A DNA stretch of 21,903 nucleotides from IMG/VR virus record IMGVR_UViG_3300034283_002167, positions 1-21,903 of that record. One strand, written 5' to 3'. This stretch comes from a virus. The notes beneath the pieces were generated by a model. It searched no databases and had not been told where the DNA came from. It was given only the letters and a program-made list of their open reading frames with translations. Both the position numbers and the translations under genes were made by a program. Positions 1-6,239 of this stretch are shown here, piece by piece (position 1 is the first letter of the stretch; each line of letters opens with the position of its first letter).

Positions 1-572
1 GGCACGCTACGGCTAGTCCAATTAGGAGATTCCAGATAGACCACACTTAGGCTGGTCCAGTCGATGTAGTTATCTGTCGATTGTATTTCCAATGCTGGAT
101 TAAACAGCACCATCAATTGTTCTAATAGCTGTAGTTTCTGTTTGGTATTAGATGTCCAGATATCTAATTTTAAATCTATAGTGTAAGGTACAGGCATCAG
201 GCGTTCGATGCTGAAGGCATTACCTTGGCGATTCTCGTACTCCATGGTGTCTTCATTGTAGTAGCGTTCTCTGATCTGCATCTTGCCAATGAAAGTAGGA
301 TCCTGCACGCGATCGCGATCATAAGTGATGTTATTGATCCAAGCGGCCATGGCCGGTACTGTGGGCAACATATTACCAGCGGTATTTTGGCTGAGTATGG
401 CCTGCACCTGGCGACTGCTGTCACCATAGTAAACAGGCACACGCTGTAAAGTAGTATTACCTTGGCGATCCTGCCCAAACTCTACTTGGAATCCTGATAC
501 CATCCTAATGAACTGCGCAAGGAATCGTTCTATCTGGGCATCATAAAAAAATTGAATATTAGCTGTGGCCAT
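1..572 (-). CDS. 15: Tail completion / sheath stabiliser protein gp15 (3' end outside window)
   Basis: The minus-strand frame opens at the ATG whose complement is 570-572 and stays open for 190 codons to the window edge, so the C-terminus is missing. The N-terminus (IQFFYDAQIERFLAQFIRMV) followed by a RVPVYYGD segment near residue 45, an LPTVPAM segment near 70 and a later PVPYTIDLKLDIWT segment near 137 follows the layout of T4 gp15 (short aromatic start, RVPITY-type strand, ILPRI, then PxxxxYELSIFT). In T4, gp15 (272 aa) caps the top of the finished tail sheath and tube and binds the neck. The start lies 2 nt after the stop of the gene-14-like frame, so the two are co-transcribed and probably translationally coupled. 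Identity is by pattern only. Confidence 0.75.
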   Translation of the reverse strand, partial: MATANIQFFYDAQIERFLAQFIRMVSGFQVEFGQDRQGNTTLQRVPVYYGDSSRQVQAILSQNTAGNMLPTVPAMAAWINNITYDRDRVQDPTFIGKMQIRERYYNEDTMEYENRQGNAFSIERLMPVPYTIDLKLDIWTSNTKQKLQLLEQLMVLFNPALEIQSTDNYIDWTSLSVVYLESPNWTSRSV

Positions 573-574
573 CT

Positions 575-2233
575 TTAGTTATCCGCTGAAGGACGCAGGG
601 CTTGACTCAAGCTCTGACGTTCATTGACTACATTTCTGTAAATTGTATATTCTAATACACTGCCAATTGGCAATGGACTTGCATCTGCTACAGTAGCACT
701 TGATACTACGCCAGTTAGATTACCAGCTAGAGTATAACTCGCACTTGATGCATTAGCTGTAGTCACGACATAACTGCCATTGAAAGCTGTGCTACCAGCC
801 ACACCTGCTATCAAGATATCTTGACCTACTACGAACGGTGTAGTTGATTGGCTAGCAAATCGTACGGTAGCATTACCACCCGTGGCCGTAGCAGATGTTA
901 TCCTTAGCTTTCTTGGATACAGTGGACCAGTGATAGTAACAGCTACGTTACCACTGCTGTTAGATATAGTATTAGTGATAGGTAATCCGTCTAGTTTAGT
1001 TCTAGCACCATAGGTGCTGTTGTATGGAACTTTAACAACCACTGTCTTGGTAGATAGTGTAAATGATAAAGTTGCGGCATTGGCCGGGGGAGTGTATGAA
1101 CTTGATATACGTATAGCGTCCCAGGCTGCACCGTTACTCATGAACTGATTAGTGTCGTTGATAAATCCACTTAGTTGTGTTTGATTTTCCACGCCCGGTG
1201 TTAGATTAGTTCTCACTGAATCCTCTACTTTGACCCAACGGCGTCCATCATATCGGAACAGCCTATTAGGTATGTAATCTAAACGTAGATGGTAGTCGCC
1301 TTGTCCTGGAGCAGCTGGGAACGCGATACCAGCGGCCACTGTGGCACCGTTTGGTGGTAGTGCATCTCCAGTGAGATAACCTTCTATTTTTACTGCTGAC
1401 GTTAATGTCTGTGCGCTGGCATCTGCAATGTTTGAGCTGGCATCAGGTGACATGTCACTGGCATCTAGCGCACCAGGATCAACAGGTAATCCATGTGCGT
1501 TAACATTTTCAGTGTAGAACGTGCTGGTATCGTAACCACTCTTAGGTACATCTTGTTCTGCACGAGTAACGATGGCATCATTGATCTCAATGTATTTGTT
1601 ATAGGTGCTGATAACTTCACCCAGAGTATTAGTATTTGTTTCGTCGTTGCTAGCTGGTAAGTTATTGAGTATGTCTTTGTATTCTTGGCTGTCTACCAAT
1701 GGTTGTAGTTTAACACGCCATAGATGTGGCCACCAAGTCTGTGCGAAACCTTCCGCGGCACGGCTAGCATCATTGACCACATAGAATCGTTTGAGTGCGG
1801 CGCCAACACCTTCATCCAATGGATAGTAGTCTATTAGATTGGGTAGTTCTAGCACATCACCTACCATGAGCTTGCGACCAATGATGTCGATCATGTCGTC
1901 ATAGTGTACCACTGCAAACATGGTATCACCAGTTAGGAATAATCCAAACTGCGTTAGGTCAAAATCGTTGTCATTGATGCGATAGATAGTTCGCATGGTA
2001 TATACACTAGTGTCATACTTGCGATCACGATTTTCGAGGAACAAGAGATCCTGTATGCCCATGATTCCAGTAGCACCCGACTCTGTGGCGCTGGCATTGG
2101 CCTGTGCTAATGGTCCCAAATATTTGTGGACATAGACATCGACTCCACCAACGGTAAACATCTCGCTCATGGTGCGATTGATGAACTTGTCGTCATTACC
2201 TTTGGTGGGCTTGTAAAGTGATAATCTTGGCAT
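575..2233 (-). CDS. 14: Neck/virion structural protein, probable gp14 type with long beta-rich C-terminal extension
   Basis: This 552-aa protein starts MPRLSLYKPTKG and has a conserved-looking N-terminal half (residues 1-235): GGVDVYVHKYLGP near 29, IQDLLFLENRD near 60, a QFGLFL segment near 95, a GDVLELP segment near 125 and a WWPHLWRVKL segment near 167. This matches the plan of T4-type gp14 (aromatic strand, small-domain insert, GDxxYFP, interaction strand), and it lies directly ahead of gene 15 as in T4. Family gp14 is about 256 aa, so residues 240-552 are extra: an Ala/Ser/Asp linker, a short GDY...LFRYDG..W module at 309-338 also seen in the sheath protein, and a Gly/Ser/Thr-rich beta region from 390 on. 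The start has a good RBS (TAGGATTAGG) and a late promoter upstream. The role could instead be a collar or whisker-like decoration protein. Confidence 0.65.
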   Translation of the reverse strand: MPRLSLYKPTKGNDDKFINRTMSEMFTVGGVDVYVHKYLGPLAQANASATESGATGIMGIQDLLFLENRDRKYDTSVYTMRTIYRINDNDFDLTQFGLFLTGDTMFAVVHYDDMIDIIGRKLMVGDVLELPNLIDYYPLDEGVGAALKRFYVVNDASRAAEGFAQTWWPHLWRVKLQPLVDSQEYKDILNNLPASNDETNTNTLGEVISTYNKYIEINDAIVTRAEQDVPKSGYDTSTFYTENVNAHGLPVDPGALDASDMSPDASSNIADASAQTLTSAVKIEGYLTGDALPPNGATVAAGIAFPAAPGQGDYHLRLDYIPNRLFRYDGRRWVKVEDSVRTNLTPGVENQTQLSGFINDTNQFMSNGAAWDAIRISSSYTPPANAATLSFTLSTKTVVVKVPYNSTYGARTKLDGLPITNTISNSSGNVAVTITGPLYPRKLRITSATATGGNATVRFASQSTTPFVVGQDILIAGVAGSTAFNGSYVVTTANASSASYTLAGNLTGVVSSATVADASPLPIGSVLEYTIYRNVVNERQSLSQALRPSADN

Positions 2234-2253
2234 TACCTAATCCTATTATCTAG

Positions 2254-2261
2254 TATTTATC
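2254..2261 (-). promoter_or_regulatory. Late promoter for the 14-15 block
   Basis: On the minus strand the octamer is GATAAATA, one base from the T4 late consensus TATAAATA. By T4 spacing the transcript would start near 2248 and give a leader of about 15 nt carrying the RBS ahead of the ATG at 2233. It lies back to back with the plus-strand sigma70 promoter at 2266-2294. Confidence 0.6.
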
Positions 2262-2265
2262 GACA

Positions 2266-2294
2266 TTGACAACTACACCAAAATGTGTTATACT
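2266..2294 (+). promoter_or_regulatory. Sigma70 promoter giving a predicted leaderless mRNA
   Basis: TTGACA at 2266-2271, a 17-nt spacer and TATACT at 2289-2294. With standard spacing (7 nt beyond the -10) the start point is 2301, the A of an ATG. No Shine-Dalgarno is visible before that ATG. Confidence 0.75.
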
Positions 2295-2300
2295 GCTTTT

Positions 2301-2567
2301 ATGGCTGAAATTACTCAGAGTTTAGATTGGGCTCAAGTTCAAATTGAACTAGAAGCACCTGCACATAAGATAAAAAAGCATACCAACGACATGCTGAAAA
2401 TGAGCGATGCCATAGGTGCTATGGTTAAAAAATTATCAGAAGAAGAAATTAACTGCCGTAGAATGGGTCGCCAAACCCGTAAGCACAAGGAATTATTAGA
2501 ACAAATTAACCAAGAAATATCCCATTATGAACAATATTTGACTTTTGGTGTGCTATTAAATGGTTGA
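2301..2567 (+). CDS. Small coiled-coil-like protein of unknown function
   Basis: An 88-aa charged protein beginning MAEITQSLDW, mostly helical in appearance, with long runs of Lys, Glu, Gln and Arg (residues 22-76) that could form a coiled coil. I do not recognise the family. An ATG at 2283 in the same frame would add six residues (MCYTAF), but it lies inside the promoter spacer, upstream of the -10 box, so it would not be on the transcript from that promoter. I therefore choose 2301, which is predicted to be the first nucleotide of the mRNA. Promoter type suggests early expression. The TGA stop overlaps the -35 box of the next promoter. Confidence 0.75.
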   Translation: MAEITQSLDWAQVQIELEAPAHKIKKHTNDMLKMSDAIGAMVKKLSEEEINCRRMGRQTRKHKELLEQINQEISHYEQYLTFGVLLNG

Positions 2568-2592
2568 CAAATCTACCAAAAGATAGTATAAT
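2564..2592 (+). promoter_or_regulatory. Consensus sigma70 promoter
   Basis: TTGACA at 2564-2569, a 17-nt spacer and TATAAT at 2587-2592: both hexamers match the consensus exactly. The predicted start is near 2599, with a 17-nt leader containing AAAGGAG before the ATG at 2616. The -35 box overlaps the stop codon of the preceding gene. Confidence 0.85.
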
Positions 2593-2615
2593 ATACATAA
2601 TAAAGGAGTGACTAA

Positions 2616-2840
2616 ATGCATGATTTTATTAGAAAACTATGGAATAGCAAGACCACTATAGCTGTTATATTGTGGATAGCTGTATTTGTTTGGGTTTATA
2701 ATTTAAATCCTGCGAAAAAATCCATAATACCGCATACACCTGCGGGAAAGACAGTCGAAGAAATCATGGCCACTCCGGTGGATACTGTCCAAGAAGCACC
2801 CTGGGACAAAGATTTTAAATCAGCAGTGGAGCCTATGTAA
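2616..2840 (+). CDS. Small single-pass membrane protein, unknown function
   Basis: A 74-aa protein with a short basic N-terminus (residues 1-13, including RKLW and K13), a hydrophobic segment at about 14-31 (TTIAVILWIAVFVWVYNL) and a polar, Pro/Asp/Glu-containing tail. This fits a signal-anchor inner-membrane peptide with the tail most likely outside, but orientation is inferred from the basic N-terminal residues and could be wrong. It has a strong RBS (AAAGGAG) and a consensus sigma70 promoter, which suggests strong early expression. Small host-takeover proteins, lysis-inhibition or superinfection-exclusion factors of T4-like phages can look like this, but nothing here decides between them. 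The TAA stop overlaps the next ATG (TAATG). Confidence 0.75.
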   Translation: MHDFIRKLWNSKTTIAVILWIAVFVWVYNLNPAKKSIIPHTPAGKTVEEIMATPVDTVQEAPWDKDFKSAVEPM

Positions 2841-3013
2841 TGGAATATAAATGGAGCCAACCCTATCCCGGTGAAAGCCGTTATGAACGCCTGTTCCGTG
2901 CCCAACGTATTCTACAGCTATCACGCCATGTGATGTTGCTGGACACCGTAGAGCCAGTGAAAGATTTAACAGAAGCTAATAAATACCTCATGAAGTTTAG
3001 ATTGGAGAAGTAA
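2840..3013 (+). CDS. Small basic protein, unknown function
   Basis: A 57-aa frame starting MEYKWSQPYPGE whose ATG overlaps the stop of the preceding membrane protein by one base (TAATG), a typical coupled start. The middle (SRYERLFRAQRILQLSRHVM) is Arg-rich and looks helical, and the protein ends in FRLEK. I do not recognise a family. Overlap upstream and 1-nt spacing to the next gene, which has its own RBS, support it as a real member of a small co-transcribed set (2616-3239). Confidence 0.6.
   Translation: MEYKWSQPYPGESRYERLFRAQRILQLSRHVMLLDTVEPVKDLTEANKYLMKFRLEK
2978..2985 (+). promoter_or_regulatory. Possible late promoter inside the 57-aa gene
   Basis: AATAAATA, the same octamer used before gene 13, lies 29 nt upstream of the ATG at 3015, with a predicted start near 2991. 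It lies inside coding sequence, so chance is a real alternative. Confidence 0.25.
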
Positions 3014-3014
3014 C

Positions 3015-3239
3015 ATGGGAACACCAGTATATATGGAAATAGAAGAAGCCTATAGCATCGTGCAATGGCACGGTGAAGAATACGGACATCGCAATCTCTG
3101 GGGTGCCCTGAACAGCATGGAAGAGAATTGGGATGATCTAGACAGTATGGAACGTGCGGCATATAAACAAGTTAAACGTGAATTAGAAAAAGAATTTCTT
3201 GCAGTCCGTGTCTTGGAAGATGACGGACAACCAGATTAG
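3015..3239 (+). CDS. Small acidic protein, unknown function
   Basis: A 74-aa protein, MGTPVYMEIEEAYSIVQWHG at the N-terminus, rich in Glu, Asp and aromatic residues with a charged helical C-terminal half (MERAAYKQVKRELEKEFLAV). The start has a clear RBS (GGAGAAG) 4 nt before the ATG and begins 1 nt after the preceding stop. I do not recognise the family. Small acidic early phage proteins often bind host proteins or mimic DNA, but that is only a general analogy. The stop codon TAG directly abuts the TTGACA box of the next promoter. Confidence 0.65.
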   Translation: MGTPVYMEIEEAYSIVQWHGEEYGHRNLWGALNSMEENWDDLDSMERAAYKQVKRELEKEFLAVRVLEDDGQPD

Positions 3240-3267
3240 TTGACAGATAAAATAAATTCTGTATAAT
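3240..3267 (+). promoter_or_regulatory. Consensus sigma70 promoter
   Basis: TTGACA at 3240-3245, a 16-nt spacer and TATAAT at 3262-3267. The predicted start is near 3274, giving an 18-nt leader with AAGGAA before the ATG at 3292. No terminator is visible between the following gene and gene 13, so this promoter probably also reads into gene 13. Confidence 0.8.
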
Positions 3268-3291
3268 TAAATAATTAACTAAGGAACTAGC

Positions 3292-4485
3292 ATGGCAATC
3301 AAGATTGATGGTATGAAAAAGAAAGCAAAAGTTAGCAGTAATAATTTCGCTGACGAAAAATATACAGGTAATGAACCTATTTGGGATTATGATCGCGCTC
3401 TGACTTTTTCAAATGAAGAATTTGACCATCATCTACGCCAAAGTTTTCGTTATTATAATTACTATTACAGCACCAAAGATCTTAAAAAATATGTTGTAGC
3501 ATGGTTGCGTCAACACGAAGGTGAGCAAGGAGTTCATAAGTTAGATAAAACTACTATTGATCGTTATCAACGCAGTGCAGATTGTCTTACCCCATTTACT
3601 GTTTGTGCATTGATCAAGGCACATGAACGTGGCATGCCTTTGCGTGATCGTCATGTAGAATACATCCTTGATGCTGTTAAACGGGTGTTGACATTAAAAG
3701 CAGATAACGACGAAGACTTTGAAGTAAAGGCAGAAGTAAAGAAAGCGGAAGTTCGTATACCAACGATACAAGACCGCATGAATGAAGTGGCTAAAAAGCA
3801 CATCTTATATTTTGAAATGCTTGAGGATGCCCTATACACAGGTGAAACTGTAGATCCTAAAGCCTACGAATACTTGATTAAAAATACTGTTCCGCAAGCA
3901 TTGATTGGTAAAATTCAAGCAGTGTTTGAACCACGCTGTGCAGAAGTGCGCGAAGCACGTACAACCAAAGATGAAGATCTTAAAGAAGCCTACAGCTATA
4001 TGAAAGCCGCAGACTATAAACGCTATGATGCTTTCTACGATAAACTATTTGCTGACTTAACAGCCTACAATCAAACTAAGCGAGCAACTAAAAAGGCCGC
4101 AGTGCGTAAGCCTCCAGCTAAAGAAAAACTAGTTAAGAGCTTGAAATATCTTAAACAAGATGCAGGTATGAAACTAGTGTCAATCAATCCAGTAGACATC
4201 GTTGGTGCAGAACAGCTATGGGTCTATAACGTTAAGAATCGTAAACTAGGTCGCTATGTAGCAGAAGACCAAGGCGGAGTGCTTGGAGTTAAAGGTACTA
4301 CGATCACAGGATTTAGTGAAACTAAGAGCACACAAAAGACTCTACGTAAACCTGAAGAACAAATTAAAACATTCCTAGCAAGTAGTAAAGTTGAACTACG
4401 TAAATTCTTAGAAAATATCAAAACTACAGAAATAAAATTAAACGGCAGGATAAACAGCGATACTATCCTACTTAAAGTAATCTAA
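3292..4485 (+). CDS. Conserved-looking hypothetical protein of T4-like phages (397 aa)
   Basis: A 397-aa soluble, lysine-rich protein with no signal peptide or membrane segment. The N-terminal third is Tyr-rich (FRYYNYYYSTKDLKKYV near 52). Residues 150-260 are charged and helical. A basic linker (KRATKKAAVRKPPAKEK near 265) leads to a C-terminal domain (about 280-397) with a SINPVDIVGAEQLWVYN strand region and a final NGRINSDTILLKVI. From memory this C-terminal pattern recurs in unannotated proteins of marine T4-like phages; I cannot verify that here and know no function. The basic linker and charge suggest nucleic-acid or capsid-related binding, which is only inference. It has its own strong sigma70 promoter and RBS, so early expression is likely, unlike its structural neighbours. 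Confidence 0.7.
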   Translation: MAIKIDGMKKKAKVSSNNFADEKYTGNEPIWDYDRALTFSNEEFDHHLRQSFRYYNYYYSTKDLKKYVVAWLRQHEGEQGVHKLDKTTIDRYQRSADCLTPFTVCALIKAHERGMPLRDRHVEYILDAVKRVLTLKADNDEDFEVKAEVKKAEVRIPTIQDRMNEVAKKHILYFEMLEDALYTGETVDPKAYEYLIKNTVPQALIGKIQAVFEPRCAEVREARTTKDEDLKEAYSYMKAADYKRYDAFYDKLFADLTAYNQTKRATKKAAVRKPPAKEKLVKSLKYLKQDAGMKLVSINPVDIVGAEQLWVYNVKNRKLGRYVAEDQGGVLGVKGTTITGFSETKSTQKTLRKPEEQIKTFLASSKVELRKFLENIKTTEIKLNGRINSDTILLKVI

Positions 4486-4513
4486 TCCCCCTCAAGGTAG
4501 CGCAAAGCCAAAC

Positions 4514-4553
4514 TTATCCTGTTGTCGATAATAAATATACGATAACAGGATAA
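4514..4553 (+). promoter_or_regulatory. RBS-sequestering hairpin upstream of gene 13
   Basis: Arms 4514-4527 (TTATCCTGTTGTCG) and 4540-4553 (CGATAACAGGATAA) form a 14-bp stem with one G-U pair in RNA and a 12-nt loop. The 3' arm contains the whole Shine-Dalgarno AGGA (4547-4550) of gene 13, 8 nt before its ATG. Read-through RNA from upstream would fold and hide the RBS. RNA begun at the late promoter in the loop would lack the 5' arm. The hairpin has no T-tract and does not look like a terminator. Confidence 0.8.
4530..4537 (+). promoter_or_regulatory. Late promoter of gene 13, inside the hairpin loop
   Basis: AATAAATA, one mismatch to TATAAATA. T4 spacing puts the start near 4543, inside the 3' arm of the hairpin, leaving a leader of about 16 nt with an exposed RBS. 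Confidence 0.6.
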
Positions 4554-4558
4554 ATTAC

Positions 4559-5476
4559 ATGTCAGATTTACCAGCAAACGTTTCAGCAACCACAGGTCTA
4601 ACAGCAAATCTCAGCCTTACAACTGAAAGCCTATTTAATCCAGCAACAGGCACGGGTGCCGGACGCATCGCCTTTGATGCTAATCTACAGGCACAGTTAA
4701 CCACAGTCCAAAGCCTGCAAAATGATATCATTGATTATATACGCTTACGTTTGGGCTATGGTATGATCGATGTTGAAGCAGATAAAGAACATTTTGACAT
4801 GGGTATCAAACAAGCCCTTATACGTTATCGCCAAAAGAGCAGTAATTCAGTAGAAGAATCATATGCGTTCCTAGACATACACCCCGAAACACAGGAATAC
4901 ATCTTGCCTAGCTATATCATGGACGTTAAACAGGTATTCCGCCGCGGCATTGGCAGCGTAACAGGCACGACTGCCAGCCAATTTGAACCATTTGCATCAG
5001 GATATCTAAACACCTACATGCTGGTAGCGGGACGAGTTGGTGGGTTAACCAACTATGAATTATTCGTAGACTATCAAAAACTAGCCATGCGCATGTTTGG
5101 TGGCTTCATGAACTTTACCTGGAACAAGGTAACTAAGAAACTAACACTAGTACGCAAACAACCATTTAATGGAACTAGCCCAAACAATGAAGTAAGTGAA
5201 AGCATCTTGCTTTGGGTCTACAACTACAAACCAGATATCATGTTGCTGAATGATCCGCAGGTATTTCCATGGATACAAGACTACGCTTATGCACTGACAT
5301 CTATGAGCATAGGTCAAGCACGTGAAAAATTCGCATCAATCGCAGGCCCACAAGGCGGTACTAGCCTTAACGGTACTGCACTCAAACAAGAAGGTCAGGC
5401 CCTACTAGATAAACTTGATGAAGAAATCAAGAACTATGTAGACGGTGGTCAACCATTAACTTGGATAATGGGTTAA
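4559..5476 (+). CDS. 13: Neck protein gp13
   Basis: A 305-aa protein, close to the 309 aa of T4 gp13. After a Thr/Ala-rich N-terminus it has IIDYIRLRLGYGMIDVE near 58, with an acidic position and KEHFDMGIKQALIRYRQKSS after it, which matches the T4 pattern [29 protein letters not shown]. Further on are a DIHPETQEYILP strand region near 102, a tyrosine- and tryptophan-rich middle and an IQDYAYALTSMSIGQAREKF helix near 240. gp13 joins gp14 to form the head-tail connector that closes the filled capsid and receives the tail. Its partner gene 14 is on the opposite strand 2.3 kb upstream, unlike T4. Expression is probably late only, because of the start-region hairpin and the loop promoter. Confidence 0.8.
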   Translation: MSDLPANVSATTGLTANLSLTTESLFNPATGTGAGRIAFDANLQAQLTTVQSLQNDIIDYIRLRLGYGMIDVEADKEHFDMGIKQALIRYRQKSSNSVEESYAFLDIHPETQEYILPSYIMDVKQVFRRGIGSVTGTTASQFEPFASGYLNTYMLVAGRVGGLTNYELFVDYQKLAMRMFGGFMNFTWNKVTKKLTLVRKQPFNGTSPNNEVSESILLWVYNYKPDIMLLNDPQVFPWIQDYAYALTSMSIGQAREKFASIAGPQGGTSLNGTALKQEGQALLDKLDEEIKNYVDGGQPLTWIMG

Positions 5477-5482
5477 AACCTC

Positions 5483-5511
5483 TAGACTTCAGCAGCGAAT
5501 TCCCGTAAAAT
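5483..5511 (+). promoter_or_regulatory. Probable sigma70 promoter for the dNMP kinase
   Basis: TAGACT at 5483-5488 (4 of 6), a 17-nt spacer and TAAAAT at 5506-5511 (5 of 6). The predicted start is near 5518, with a 17-nt leader carrying AAGGAG (5524-5529). The leader length matches the two consensus promoters upstream. Confidence 0.55.
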
Positions 5512-5534
5512 AGTATATCAACTAAGGAGTAGCT

Positions 5535-6239
5535 ATGAGTCAAGTCATTGGTATCTGTGGACTGATTGGTGCGGGCAAGGACACAGTAGCAGATTATCTG
5601 GTTAACCTACACGAATTCCGTAGAGAAAGTTTCGCCAACAGTCTCAAAGACAGCGTGGCCGCTGTGTTTGGGTGGGATCGTGAACTATTAGAAGGCCGCA
5701 CCAAACAATCAAGAGAGTGGAGAGAGCAAGTAGATCTATTCTGGGCTGATCGCTTGAAGATGCCCAAACTAACTCCACGCTGGGTCTTACAGTATTGGGG
5801 CACAGAAGTCTGCCGCCGAGCCTTCCACGATGATATCTGGGTAGCTAGTCTAGAAAATCGCCTGCGACAGAGCAAAGATGACATCGTCATCACTGATTGT
5901 CGATTTCCTAACGAACTCAAGGCCATACGCAAAGCTGGAGGTAAGATCATACGTGTCAAACGTGGAGCAGAACCCCAATGGTACGATGATGCTGTCAGCA
6001 TGAACAAAGGGCCTAGCCGTAATATGAATTGGGCCTTGAGCAAGCACAACATTGAAAAACTCAAGATACATGCCAGTGAAACTGCTTGGATTGGTAGTAA
6101 GTTTGATGCAGTGTTAGATAATAACGGCTCGTTAGATGATTTATACCTACAGATAGAACAAATATTAGTTAAAAATCAGGAACGAGATCGCCCTGCCGCC
6201 ACCCTAGGCCCTCGCGAGCAACTTCAAATTGGCAGTTAG
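5535..6239 (+). CDS. Deoxynucleoside monophosphate kinase (T4 gp1-like)
   Basis: A 234-aa protein (T4 dNMP kinase gp1 is 241 aa) with an N-terminal P-loop GLIGAGKDT at residues 9-17, including the KDT form typical of this family. It also has a VITDCRFPNELKAIRKAGG stretch near 120-140, where the Asp-Cys-Arg and basic residues fit the nucleotide-binding core, followed by IIRVKRG. The family phosphorylates deoxynucleoside monophosphates for phage DNA synthesis in the cytoplasm. A sigma70-like promoter and an AAGGAG RBS point to early or middle expression, apart from the surrounding late genes. The last 23 codons overlap the 3' end of the convergent HNH gene, and its C-terminal tail (ERDRPAATLGPRE) may be less conserved for that reason. 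Confidence 0.85.
   Translation: MSQVIGICGLIGAGKDTVADYLVNLHEFRRESFANSLKDSVAAVFGWDRELLEGRTKQSREWREQVDLFWADRLKMPKLTPRWVLQYWGTEVCRRAFHDDIWVASLENRLRQSKDDIVITDCRFPNELKAIRKAGGKIIRVKRGAEPQWYDDAVSMNKGPSRNMNWALSKHNIEKLKIHASETAWIGSKFDAVLDNNGSLDDLYLQIEQILVKNQERDRPAATLGPREQLQIGS

Noticed and set aside
2283-2300. Upstream ATG adding MCYTAF to the small protein at 2301
   Set aside because: It lies between the -35 and -10 boxes of the promoter, so it would not be on the transcript.
5594-6064. Minus-strand open frame of 156 aa opposite the dNMP kinase
   Set aside because: The plus strand has an intact P-loop kinase. The antisense frame has Leu/Ser/Arg-rich composition and no promoter.
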